The notes under the pieces are model-generated. The model was not told the DNA's origin. It saw nothing but the letters and a program-made list of their open reading frames with translations, and made no database searches. Positions 15,265 to 22,971 of a stretch of DNA of 38,166 nt are shown piece after piece (within the stretch, counting starts at the first letter, position 1; each line of letters starts with the position of its first letter). The translations under genes and the position numbers were made by a program. Origin of the DNA: an uncultured Oscillospiraceae bacterium (lineage in GTDB: Bacteria > Bacillota > Clostridia > Oscillospirales > Acutalibacteraceae); assembly GCA_910588935.1 (NCBI GenBank), contig CAJUSM010000023.1:1-38166 (forward strand), read 5' to 3'.

Positions 15265-17532
15265 ATGCGCAATGTAGTCTGCTTGAATCAAAACTGGCAC
15301 TTTACCCGGGAGGATGCCGGGCTGCCCTCTTCCCTCCCCCAGTCCTGGGAGCAGCTGGACCTGCCCCACACCTGGAACGCTATTGACGGCCACGATGGTA
15401 GCGGCAGCTACTACCGGGGCCGCTGCTGGTATGCCAAAACCTTTTCTACCCCCCGCCAGCCTCTAGCCGGCGGCCGGGTGTATGTGGAGATTCCTGCAGC
15501 TGGTCAACAGGCCACAGTTTACCTTAACGGCCAGGAGGTAATTTATCACCAGGGGGGCTATTCCTGTTTCCGGGCAGATATCACTAGCCTCTGTCTAGAG
15601 CAGGGGGAAAACCTGCTAGTGATTGCCTGTAGCAATGAGCATAAAACCAATGTTTACCCCCAATCCGCAGATTTCACATTTTACGGCGGACTCTACCGGG
15701 GTGTAAACCTTATCAGTGTGCCCCACACCCACTTTGACTTGGACTATTACGGCGGCCCAGGGCTGAAGATCACCCCAAGGCCTGTGCCCGGAGGCGCCGA
15801 GTTCGCTTTGGAATCCTTTATTACCCATGGGGATGAGAATTTTACTGTGCTCTACTCTGTGCGGGACGCCCAGGGGCAAGAGGTAGCTGCCGCTGTTCGG
15901 CCCGCCAATGCCCCGGCAGCCCAGGTCTTTGTACCAGACGCCAGGCTCTGGAGCATGGATCATCCTTATCTTTACACTGTCACCGCCACCCTCCAGCGCC
16001 GAAATGAGGCCTGGGACCAGGTGAGCGCCCGGGCCGGGGCGCGGGAATTCGCCTGCCATCCCCAGACCGGTTTCCGGATAAATGGTACAAACATCCCTCT
16101 GCGGGGGGTCTGCCGCCACCAGGACCGGCTTTATCAGGGCAATGCCCTTTCCCGTGAGGAGCACTATGAGGACGCTAGGCTGATCAAGGAGCTGGGCGCC
16201 AACACCATCCGCCTGGCCCACTATCAGCATTCCCAAGATTTTTATGACGCCTGCGACGAGCTGGGCTTCATCGTGTGGGCGGAAATCCCCTTTATTTCCA
16301 TAATGAGCCAGGACCCCGCCGCCCATGAAAACTGTGTCAGCCAGCTAAAAGAGCTGGTTATCCAGAACTACAACCACCCCTCTATCTGCTTTTGGGGAAT
16401 CTCCAACGAGATCCTCATCGGTGGCATCTCAGACCAGCTGGTGGAAAACCACCGGGCCCTGAACGCCCTGTGCAAGGAGCTGGACCCCACCCGGCTGACC
16501 ACCATGGCCCATGTATCCATGACCCCCACCGATGGGCCTATGCACACCCTGACGGATGTTGAGAGCTACAACCACTATTTTGGCTGGTACGGCGGCAAAA
16601 TGGAGGAAACCGGCCCCTGGCTGGACAAGTTCCACCAGGAGCACCCAGAGGTATGCCTGGGGGTTTCTGAGTACGGCTGCGAGGGAATTATCACCTATCA
16701 TGGCCCCAACCCGGCCTGTAAGGATTACAGCGAGGAGTACCAGGCCCTTTACCATGAGCACCTGGCCCAGGTATTTGCCGAAAGGCCCTGGATATGGGGT
16801 TCTCATGTGTGGAATATGTTCGACTTTGGCTGCGCGGCCCGAAACGAGGGAGGCGTGGCCGGCCGGAACAATAAGGGCCTGGTTACCATGGACCGGCTGA
16901 CCAAAAAGGACAGCTTTTACATCTACCAGGCCTATTGGACCCAGGCCCCTATGGTCCATATCTGCGGCCGGCGCTATGCCCAGCGGGCCGGAAAAACCAC
17001 AGAGGTACGGGTATACTCTAACCAGCCCACTGTGGCCCTATCCCTGAACGGAAACTTGGTAGAGGAAAAATCCGCCTCCAAGGTTTTTGTGTTCACCGTT
17101 TCTCTGGCAGAGGGCATGAACACTTTGGTAGCCGCGGCCGGCGGCCGGCGGGACTCCATTACCCTGGAAAAGGTGGAGAAGGAACCGGAAATCTATGTGC
17201 TCCCCGAGGTGAATCAGCGGGCCCAGGGCGTGGCCAACTGGTTCAAGCTGGTGGGGGACCTGGATTTGGACTCGCCTATGGAGTTCCCGAAGGGGAAATA
17301 TAACGTAAAGTGCACCCTGGAGGAACTGGCCCAATCAGAGGAGGCTTTTGGAATCCTTTCTCAGGCCTTGGGGCTGGCCGCCGGCTCCACCCTGGTTCCC
17401 GGCCAGGGAATGTGGGATATGCTAAAGTCCATGACCCCGGAGGCTATGATGAATTTATCCGGCGGGATGCTTCCCAATGGTTTTTTGGAGAGCCTAAACG
17501 CCAAGCTGACGGAAATAGATCGGATTGGTTAA
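15265..17532 (+). CDS. Glycoside hydrolase family 2, probable beta-glucuronidase
   Basis: A 755-residue GH2 enzyme. The sugar-binding jelly-roll covers about 1-150, an immunoglobulin-like domain about 160-262, and the TIM barrel about 265-560. The barrel has GVCRHQD at 281-287, the acid/base Glu382 in ISNE and the nucleophile Glu469 in VSEYG. A further beta domain lies near 577-640 and a helical tail of about 100 residues (about 655-755). NNK at 535-537 fits the N-x-K motif that binds the glucuronate carboxylate in beta-glucuronidases; beta-galactosidases usually lack it. The following genes, KDPG aldolase and uronate isomerase, also point to uronic acids. There is no signal peptide, so it acts on imported glucuronides. 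Beta-galactosidase or galacturonidase activity remains possible. Confidence 0.88.
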   Translation: MRNVVCLNQNWHFTREDAGLPSSLPQSWEQLDLPHTWNAIDGHDGSGSYYRGRCWYAKTFSTPRQPLAGGRVYVEIPAAGQQATVYLNGQEVIYHQGGYSCFRADITSLCLEQGENLLVIACSNEHKTNVYPQSADFTFYGGLYRGVNLISVPHTHFDLDYYGGPGLKITPRPVPGGAEFALESFITHGDENFTVLYSVRDAQGQEVAAAVRPANAPAAQVFVPDARLWSMDHPYLYTVTATLQRRNEAWDQVSARAGAREFACHPQTGFRINGTNIPLRGVCRHQDRLYQGNALSREEHYEDARLIKELGANTIRLAHYQHSQDFYDACDELGFIVWAEIPFISIMSQDPAAHENCVSQLKELVIQNYNHPSICFWGISNEILIGGISDQLVENHRALNALCKELDPTRLTTMAHVSMTPTDGPMHTLTDVESYNHYFGWYGGKMEETGPWLDKFHQEHPEVCLGVSEYGCEGIITYHGPNPACKDYSEEYQALYHEHLAQVFAERPWIWGSHVWNMFDFGCAARNEGGVAGRNNKGLVTMDRLTKKDSFYIYQAYWTQAPMVHICGRRYAQRAGKTTEVRVYSNQPTVALSLNGNLVEEKSASKVFVFTVSLAEGMNTLVAAAGGRRDSITLEKVEKEPEIYVLPEVNQRAQGVANWFKLVGDLDLDSPMEFPKGKYNVKCTLEELAQSEEAFGILSQALGLAAGSTLVPGQGMWDMLKSMTPEAMMNLSGGMLPNGFLESLNAKLTEIDRIG

Positions 17533-17646
17533 ACCATAGGACCAGACGCAAAAAACGCGCTGACCTTAGGATCGAACGGAAAAATTTGCGGCTTAACAAG
17601 GGTTTTTCCGCTGTTTCCTTTCGCAAAGCAAAAACAGGAGGTTCCT

Positions 17647-18306
17647 ATGAAAGAAATCACTGCACAAATCGCAAAAATCGGGATCGTGCCCGTAATTAAG
17701 CTGAACAATCCCCACCGGGACGCCGCGCCCCTGGCCCAAGCCCTGTGCGCCGGAGGCGTGCCGGTGGCAGAGGTTACCTTCCGGGCCCCGGGGGCAGGGC
17801 AGGCCATCCGGCTGATGAAGGAGGCCTGCCCGGAACTGCTGGCCGGCGCAGGCACTGTAACCTCCCCCAGCCAAATTGACGCCGCTATGGAGGCAGGAGC
17901 CCAGTTCATCGTCACCCCAGGCTTTGACCCAGAGCTGGTGGCAGAGTGCCAGAAAAATCGCATTCCTATCTTCCCTGGCTGTACCACCCCCACCGACTAC
18001 CACGCCGCCCTGAAATTCGGCTTGAAGGTGCTCAAATTCTTCCCTGCCCAGCAGTCCGGAGGACTCTCTAAAATTATTGCCATGAGCGCCCCTTTCCCCC
18101 AGTTCCAAATTATGCCCACCGGCGGCATCACCCTGGAAAACCTAGGGGAGTACCTGAGCTGCCCGGTGGTCTTGGCCTGCGGCGGCTCCTATATGGTCAG
18201 CGAAACGTTGATTGAGGCAGGACGCTGGGAGGAGATCACCCGGCTCTGCCAGGCTTCGGTAGAGGTTGTGAAAGCCGCCCGGGCTGGAAGGGAGGAAAGT
18301 TTGTGA
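17647..18306 (+). CDS. eda: 2-dehydro-3-deoxy-phosphogluconate (KDPG) aldolase
   Basis: A 219-residue class I aldolase that splits KDPG into pyruvate and glyceraldehyde 3-phosphate, the last step of uronate breakdown. The Schiff-base lysine is Lys130 in GLKVLKFFPA, and the catalytic Glu42 lies in VAEVTFRAPGA. GAGTV at 67-71 and the phosphate loop MPTGGIT are typical. Length matches the family. The ribosome binding site AGGAGG precedes the ATG. It lies 114 bp after the GH2 gene with no convincing terminator between them, and it overlaps uxaC by 4 bp, so these genes are likely co-transcribed. It may also cleave 4-hydroxy-2-oxoglutarate, as many Eda proteins do. Confidence 0.94.
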   Translation: MKEITAQIAKIGIVPVIKLNNPHRDAAPLAQALCAGGVPVAEVTFRAPGAGQAIRLMKEACPELLAGAGTVTSPSQIDAAMEAGAQFIVTPGFDPELVAECQKNRIPIFPGCTTPTDYHAALKFGLKVLKFFPAQQSGGLSKIIAMSAPFPQFQIMPTGGITLENLGEYLSCPVVLACGGSYMVSETLIEAGRWEEITRLCQASVEVVKAARAGREESL

Positions 18307-19775
18307 AAGCCTTTATGGATCAGGATTTTTTGCTGAACAGCCCCACTGCCCGCCACCTTTACCATGATTACGCCTGTTCTTTGCCCCTGGTAGATTACCA
18401 CTGCCACATTTCCCCTCAGGAAATCTATGAAGACCGGCGGTTCCAGGACCTAACCCAGGTATGGCTGGGAGGGCAAAACCCAGACGGAACCTGCTCTGGG
18501 GACCATTATAAATGGCGGCTTATGCGGGCCCAGGGCATTCCAGAGGACTATGTAACCGGCAACCGCCCGCCCCTGGAGCGGTTCCAGAAATTTGCCCAGG
18601 CCCTGGAAATGGCCATTGGCAACCCCATGGTCCACTGGTGTAATTTAGAGCTCCGGCAGTTCTTCGGCTGGCAGGAGCCCCTTACCCCGGCCAACGCCCA
18701 GGCGTGTTGGGAGTTCTGCAGCGAAAAGCTTCAAAACGATCCCCAGCTTTCTGTGCGCGGAATGATCCAAAAGGCCAATGTAACTATGATTGGCACTACA
18801 GACGACCCAGTGGATTCCCTAGAGTGGCACAGACGGATTGCGGAGGATACAAGCTTTTCGCCGCTGGTGGTCCCTTCTTTCCGGCCGGATAAGGCCATAG
18901 CCATTGAAAAACCCGGCTTTGCCGCTTATATGACCCTGCTGGGAGAAAGCGTAGGGAAAAAGAAGATACGCACTTACCCAGAGCTTTTAGAGGCTTTGGA
19001 CCAGAGGCTGGAATATTTTCACAAGTTGGGCTGCCGCGCCAGCGACCATGGCCTAGCCTACGTGCCTTTCCGGCCCTGCCCAGAGGACAAAGCTGACCAT
19101 ATCTTCCACAGGGCCTTGGAAGGGGAGATCTTAACCCGGGAGGAGATAGAGGGATACCAGACCAACCTTCTGCTCCATTTGGGCAGGGTCTACCACCGGC
19201 TGGGCATTGTGATGCAGCTGCACTACTCCTGCCTGCGCAACGCCAACCATCGGCTATTCCAAACCCTGGGGCCAGATATTGGCTGCGACACCATTGCCCA
19301 GAACGCCTGCGGAGAAAATATTGCCTGGCTGCTCTCCCTCCTGGACCGGGATGGGCATTGCCCCAAAACCATTCTCTACTCCCTAAACCCTGGGGATAAC
19401 CCGTTGCTGGGAGCCCTGGCAGGATGTTTCCAAAGCGAGGAGATCCCCGGCAAAATCCAGCACGGCGCGGCATGGTGGTTTAACGATACTAAAAGCGGCA
19501 TGGAGGACCAGATGCGCTCTTTGGCCAATGTAGGCCTGCTAGGCAATTTTGTGGGGATGCTCACTGATTCCAGATCCTTTCTCTCCTATGCCCGCCACGA
19601 CTATTTCCGGCGGATTTTGTGTAATCTCCTGGGGGAATGGGTGGAAAACGGGGAGTACCCGGCAGAGGAGGCGGCCCTGAAAAAGATTACAAAAGGAATT
19701 TGCTTTTCCAACGCGGCGCGATATTTCGGTCTAGACGCAGAAGAAAAAACGCAATTTCTAGAAAGCGGTTTGTAA
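18303..19775 (+). CDS. uxaC: Uronate isomerase
   Basis: A 490-residue amidohydrolase-superfamily isomerase that converts glucuronate to fructuronate and galacturonate to tagaturonate. The metal site HxH is at residues 33-35 (VDYHCHISP). Other family blocks are YKWRLMRAQGIPE, TDDPVDSLEWH near 163-175, RPDKA near 195, and the C-terminal GMLTDSRSFLSYARHDYFRR. The start is GTG at 18303, overlapping the eda stop as GTGA, with GGGAGG 7 nt before it, so it is probably translationally coupled to eda. The genes between the two steps (mannonate oxidoreductase and dehydratase, KDG kinase) are not in the window. No terminator is evident after it. Confidence 0.95.
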   Translation: MKAFMDQDFLLNSPTARHLYHDYACSLPLVDYHCHISPQEIYEDRRFQDLTQVWLGGQNPDGTCSGDHYKWRLMRAQGIPEDYVTGNRPPLERFQKFAQALEMAIGNPMVHWCNLELRQFFGWQEPLTPANAQACWEFCSEKLQNDPQLSVRGMIQKANVTMIGTTDDPVDSLEWHRRIAEDTSFSPLVVPSFRPDKAIAIEKPGFAAYMTLLGESVGKKKIRTYPELLEALDQRLEYFHKLGCRASDHGLAYVPFRPCPEDKADHIFHRALEGEILTREEIEGYQTNLLLHLGRVYHRLGIVMQLHYSCLRNANHRLFQTLGPDIGCDTIAQNACGENIAWLLSLLDRDGHCPKTILYSLNPGDNPLLGALAGCFQSEEIPGKIQHGAAWWFNDTKSGMEDQMRSLANVGLLGNFVGMLTDSRSFLSYARHDYFRRILCNLLGEWVENGEYPAEEAALKKITKGICFSNAARYFGLDAEEKTQFLESGL

Positions 19776-19934
19776 ATAAATTGTTTCGAAAGCTTTGCTT
19801 GGGGATATCTTCACCTTTCCCAAAAGGCGCCGGCGCTTATGCCCAAATCTTCCATTGATAACTCTAACCCGTCCCACCAGAGAGGCCTTTCACGCCCATT
19901 CCCTTTTCCAGGTAATCCTGCAAACTGACTATAC

Positions 19935-20078
19935 TAGGCCTTGTTTGAAAATAGAGGGAATGACGTTTTTTTGAGTAGAAGTTGTCCGCTTCAAAGGAAA
20001 ACCCGCGGGTAATACTTGCCGGAAGATAGCCGCTTCTAGGCCATAAAACAGTGTTTTCGTTTTTTCCAACAAGCCCTA
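19935..20078 (+). mobile_element. MITE-like element, full copy (144 bp)
   Basis: The left end TAGGCCTTGTTTGAAAA and the right end (reverse complement TAGGGCTTGTTGGAAAA) are imperfect terminal inverted repeats with two mismatches over 17 bp. Both ends are flanked by TA, as for IS630/Tc1-type elements. The interior, rich in T-runs and containing no ORF, aligns in part with the copy at 1-83. A short copy at 33387-33436 keeps the ends and AGAGGGAATGACG only. No transposase is in the window, so it would move in trans if at all. Confidence 0.65.
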
Positions 20079-20088
20079 ATCCCGCTCA

Positions 20089-20132
20089 AAGGCGGCGGGC
20101 CTAGAAGCGCTTTCTTCTAGGCCCGCCGCCTT
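20089..20132 (-). terminator. Long hairpin downstream of rpmB
   Basis: A perfect 18-bp inverted repeat (20089-20106 with 20115-20132, arm AAGGCGGCGGGCCTAGAA) has an 8-nt loop. It starts 4 bp past the rpmB stop. Only a short T-run follows on the minus strand, but the stem is strong, and it may act in both directions. Confidence 0.7.
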
Positions 20133-20135
20133 GCT

Positions 20136-20336
20136 TTATGATACTCCGCTTTGCTTGCGCAGCGTGCGCATACATCGGGTACACAACTTTACCTTTTTCA
20201 CGCCTTGGGGCGTTTGCAGCTTCATGCTGTGCAGGTTTGGCTTAATCTTTTTCGGCGTTCTCCCATTCACATACATACGGTCGTGGGCCACCTTGTTGCC
20301 AAACACAGTGGTTTTGCCGCAAATTTCACAGCGCAT
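20136..20336 (-). CDS. rpmB: 50S ribosomal protein L28
   Basis: A 66-residue L28 protein of the large ribosomal subunit, full length for the zinc-binding form. It begins MRCEICGKTTVFGNKV and carries cysteine pairs at 3/6 and 52/55 that should hold zinc, a form often regulated by zinc supply when a cysteine-free paralogue exists; none is seen here. The basic middle GRTPKKIKPNLHSMK is typical. AAGGAG precedes the ATG with good spacing. It is a single-gene unit with a hairpin downstream, and a candidate promoter (TTGTTT, 18 nt, TATACT) ends about 80 bp upstream. Confidence 0.97.
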   Translation of the reverse strand: MRCEICGKTTVFGNKVAHDRMYVNGRTPKKIKPNLHSMKLQTPQGVKKVKLCTRCMRTLRKQSGVS

Positions 20337-20478
20337 TTTTTCACTCCTTTCCCCTGGGTACCGCCAAGCTTACAAGGTCTGCCAGACCGCTTTGCTCAGT
20401 GTGCCTGTAATGCTTTCAGTATACCGTGGCCTGCCAGCAGGAAACAACCCCCAGGACGGTACAGAAACAAACCCGCGC

Positions 20479-20507
20479 TTGCGCTGGGGCAAAGGGAATG
20501 CTATAAT
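20479..20507 (+). promoter_or_regulatory. Promoter of the CD3324-like gene
   Basis: TTGCGC (20479-20484), a 17-nt spacer and TATAAT (20502-20507) precede the mini-ORF and the HTH gene. The 5' leader would be about 140 nt. Confidence 0.7.
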
Positions 20508-20554
20508 ATGTTCAAGAAACAATTGGCCTTATACATAAAAGGAGGGAACTGCTT

Positions 20555-20581
20555 ATGACCCGAAGCGTAACCCGCGCATAG
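20555..20581 (+). CDS. Possible 8-residue leader peptide
   Basis: An ATG with a strong ribosome binding site (GGAGGG, 7-8 nt spacing) encodes only MTRSVTRA before a TAG stop. The stop codon overlaps the first arm of the hairpin at 20580-20623. Its form and place suggest a translated leader that controls the downstream gene. Chance cannot be excluded for so short a frame. Confidence 0.35.
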   Translation: MTRSVTRA

Positions 20582-20623
20582 CAAAGGCTGTTGCGCTTAG
20601 TAAACCTCGTAATAGCCTTTGCT
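20580..20623 (+). promoter_or_regulatory. Leader hairpin between mini-ORF and CD3324-like gene
   Basis: Arms AGCAAAGGCT (20580-20589) and AGCCTTTGCT (20614-20623) form a perfect 10-bp stem with a 24-nt loop. No T-run follows. It lies between the mini-ORF stop and the AGGAGG of the next gene, so an attenuator-like role is possible. Confidence 0.5.
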
Positions 20624-20653
20624 CATCCTGAGCCAAATTTTAGGAGGAGCAAT

Positions 20654-20950
20654 ATGCGCTATATACGTGCTCAAGATATTTTGCCCGAGGAGCTCCTAAA
20701 CCAGCTCCAGCGGTATGTGGACGGGGTCTATCTCTATATCCCCCGCGCCAAAGAAAACCGCTTGGCCTGGGGGGACCGCACCCAAAGCAAAAAGGAGACC
20801 GCCGCCCGCAATCGGTCTATTTATCAGGACTGGGCCTCTGGCCAGGGCGTGGAGGAGCTGGCAAAGGCATATTTCTTAACAGAAAAGACAATTCGTAGAA
20901 TTCTTTTAGAGGAGCGGAGGCTGGCAAAAGGCTCTGAAAAAGATACATAA
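20654..20950 (+). CDS. CD3324-like helix-turn-helix protein
   Basis: A 98-residue protein resembling the small CD3324 family found across Clostridia. The N-terminal half has DILPEELLNQLQRYVDGVYLYIPRA, then an arginine/lysine-rich linker around GDRTQSKKETAARN. The C-terminal half, about residues 50-85 (YQDWASGQGVEELAKAYFLTEKTIRRIL), is a clear helix-turn-helix of the Mor/sigma-70 region 4 kind. It is probably a DNA-binding regulator, target unknown. I chose the ATG at 20654 because AGGAGG stands 6 nt before it; a longer frame to 20591 has no ribosome binding site and passes through the leader hairpin. Its own promoter and terminator make it monocistronic. Confidence 0.8.
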   Translation: MRYIRAQDILPEELLNQLQRYVDGVYLYIPRAKENRLAWGDRTQSKKETAARNRSIYQDWASGQGVEELAKAYFLTEKTIRRILLEERRLAKGSEKDT

Positions 20951-20999
20951 GCAGCACCGCACAATTGCCGGAATACCGGTTTTGCGCGGTGCTGCTTTT
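20949..20999 (+). terminator. Terminator of the CD3324-like gene
   Basis: Arms AAGCAGCACCGC (20949-20960) and GCGGTGCTGCTT (20986-20997) followed by T's overlap the stop codon. An inner stem CCGG/CCGG lies in the loop. Confidence 0.85.
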
Positions 21000-21114
21000 G
21001 CCGTTGTAGATATACAGTTAAAAAGGTAAAAAGGCGTTTCAAAGCCGGCAGATTGCTTTCCGTTAGGCAGCCACGCCCTGGCATTCTATTTTCCAGATTG
21101 TGAGGGGATTCGCC

Positions 21115-22128
21115 CTACACTTGGGGCAGTACCACTACCTTAATGGAATCGCTGCCCTGCTGCTCCGCAATAGCCTGGGGCAGCTGGGCAAGCCCAAACC
21201 GGTGGGTAATAATGGGCCCAAAGTTTACCCGCCCGGCATTGATTAGCTCTACTGCCCGAAGGTGGGTATCTGGGTTCACAAAGGAGCCCTTCACTGTCAG
21301 CTCCTTTTTATATACATCGAATACCGGCAGAGGGAAACTGGCGCCGACCTTTGGCACGCTGAACAGCACAATGGTCGCCCCCTTTGCGGCAAAGTCAAAG
21401 GCGCTTTGCACTGCTGGATTATTGCCCACGCACTCAATCACCACATCCGAGGACTCCACCGCCTGCTCCCGGCTGGCGGCATCCATGGGGTCCACTGCCA
21501 GGTCCGCGCCCAGGCTGAGGGCGGCCTGGCGGCGCTTTTCGTTGGGCTCGCTAAGAATCAGCTTGGCCGCGCCGGAAAGCTTGGCCAGCTGGAGCATAAT
21601 CAGCCCAATGGCCCCGCCGCCAATCACGCACACAGTCTGTCCCGGACGGATTCCCGCCAGGTCAATGCCATGCAGGCAGCAGGCCAAGGGCTCGGCCATG
21701 GCGCCTGCCTCAAAGTCCACCTCTGAACTCAGCCGGAAAGCCTGGGCCTCTGGCACCAGGCTGTACTGGGCAAAGCCCCCGTCCCGGGTAACGCCCACAG
21801 CCTGCATAGCCGGGCACAGCTGTTTTTTGCCGTTGCGGCAGTGGACGCATTTGCCGCAATAGATGTTGGGGTCAATGGTTACATGGTCCCCCACCGCCAG
21901 GGACTCCACCCCCGGTCCGGTTTCCACTACCTCGCCGGAATACTCGTGGCCCAGAACCACCGGAGGGTTCACATCTGCAGAGCCAGGTTCGCCGTAGTAG
22001 ATGTGCACGTCGGTACCGCAGACGCCGCAGGCCATATTTTTTACCAGGATTTCACCAGGGCCGGGATGGGGCAGCCGCTGGTCGCGGACCTCAAAAGATT
22101 GGTTGCCTAAGAAGTAGCTAGCTTTCAT
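21115..22128 (-). CDS. Zinc-dependent medium-chain alcohol/polyol dehydrogenase
   Basis: A 337-residue MDR dehydrogenase of the threonine/sorbitol dehydrogenase branch. The catalytic zinc site shows CGVCGTD and GHEYSG; the four-cysteine structural zinc site is CGKCVHCRNGKKQLC; the NAD-binding Rossmann motif is CVIGGGAIGLIML. It oxidises a secondary alcohol or polyol with NAD(P); the substrate cannot be fixed. The ATG at 22128 has GGAG 8 nt away, and the frame extends further only without support. It is 68 bp after the kinase gene in the same direction, but a strong hairpin terminator lies between them, so it may be read through from the adhE operon or from an unseen promoter. Confidence 0.88.
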   Translation of the reverse strand: MKASYFLGNQSFEVRDQRLPHPGPGEILVKNMACGVCGTDVHIYYGEPGSADVNPPVVLGHEYSGEVVETGPGVESLAVGDHVTIDPNIYCGKCVHCRNGKKQLCPAMQAVGVTRDGGFAQYSLVPEAQAFRLSSEVDFEAGAMAEPLACCLHGIDLAGIRPGQTVCVIGGGAIGLIMLQLAKLSGAAKLILSEPNEKRRQAALSLGADLAVDPMDAASREQAVESSDVVIECVGNNPAVQSAFDFAAKGATIVLFSVPKVGASFPLPVFDVYKKELTVKGSFVNPDTHLRAVELINAGRVNFGPIITHRFGLAQLPQAIAEQQGSDSIKVVVLPQV

Positions 22129-22157
22129 GATGATATCTCCAGTCGTGTGTATTATGG

Positions 22158-22185
22158 AAAAGGGGAGGCAGCAGCCTCCCCTTTT
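22158..22185. terminator. Bidirectional terminator after the adhE-kinase operon
   Basis: Arms AAAAGGGGAGGC and GCCTCCCCTTTT (12 bp) with a 4-nt loop lie 11 bp past the kinase stop. T-runs occur on both strands. Confidence 0.85.
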
Positions 22186-22196
22186 GTTTGAGAAAA

Positions 22197-22952
22197 TTAT
22201 TCGTACTCTACCACGTTCACCCAGCCCATGAGGAATTCCTTCTCCTCGGGCTTGCCCTTTACAGACTGGGAGGCGGCTACAATGGGCAGCCATTTCTGCA
22301 CATACTGCTTGGCAGTATCAGACTTTTTACAGAAGATCTCCAAGTAGTGGTCAGCGCCTTCCATATCGCCGTTCAGCCAGAACAGCAAATAGGTACGGGC
22401 CACGTCTGCGCTGGCGTTGCCCTGGGTGGCATGGGCCCAGTCCAAAACCGCGTAACCACCGTCAGGCTTAATAATAACGTTGGAAGGGTTAAAGTCCCCG
22501 TGGCACAGCTTGCGGTGTCTGGGCAGGCTGTCCAGCCGGGAATCCAGCTCATAGCGGGTGGTGGCGTCCAGGCCGGTCTGGGCAATCTTCCGGCGCATTT
22601 TGTCATAGTGCAGGTTCAGCATGGGGCAGGTCTTGCCGTGCAGCTCCATCTGGATATCCACCAGGCGCTCCAGATATTCCTGCTTTTTTTCCGGGTTCTC
22701 CTTCATCAGCTGGTCCATGGTCTTGCCCTCAATATAGTCGGTAATAATGGCCCACTTGCCGTCAACCATCTCTACACTCTGCACATGGGGCATGGAAATG
22801 CCGGTTTCCTCTACCCTAGCGATATTCAGCGCCTCGTTGAGGATATCGGCCTTAGAGTAGCCCTCGTCAAAAACCTTGATCACCTTGTTGTCTTCCCTGT
22901 AAAGGGTCTTGGAGGTGCGCGCTGCGATTACTCTTGCATTTTCCAGATTCAT
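22197..22952 (-). CDS. Aminoglycoside phosphotransferase-family kinase
   Basis: A 251-residue APH/choline-kinase-fold protein. An N-lobe with VIKVF around residues 24-28 is followed by the hinge AIITDYIEG near 68-76 and the catalytic loop HGDFNPSNVI with Asp153 and Asn158; the metal-binding Asp171 lies in LDWAHAT. It should phosphorylate a small hydroxylated molecule or protein. It is 19 bp downstream of adhE with AGGAGG before the ATG and ends at a strong terminator, so it belongs to the rex-adhE transcript. A resistance role is unlikely from this context; the substrate is unknown. Confidence 0.85.
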   Translation of the reverse strand: MNLENARVIAARTSKTLYREDNKVIKVFDEGYSKADILNEALNIARVEETGISMPHVQSVEMVDGKWAIITDYIEGKTMDQLMKENPEKKQEYLERLVDIQMELHGKTCPMLNLHYDKMRRKIAQTGLDATTRYELDSRLDSLPRHRKLCHGDFNPSNVIIKPDGGYAVLDWAHATQGNASADVARTYLLFWLNGDMEGADHYLEIFCKKSDTAKQYVQKWLPIVAASQSVKGKPEEKEFLMGWVNVVEYE

Positions 22953-22971
22953 AACTCAAACTCCTCCTCGA

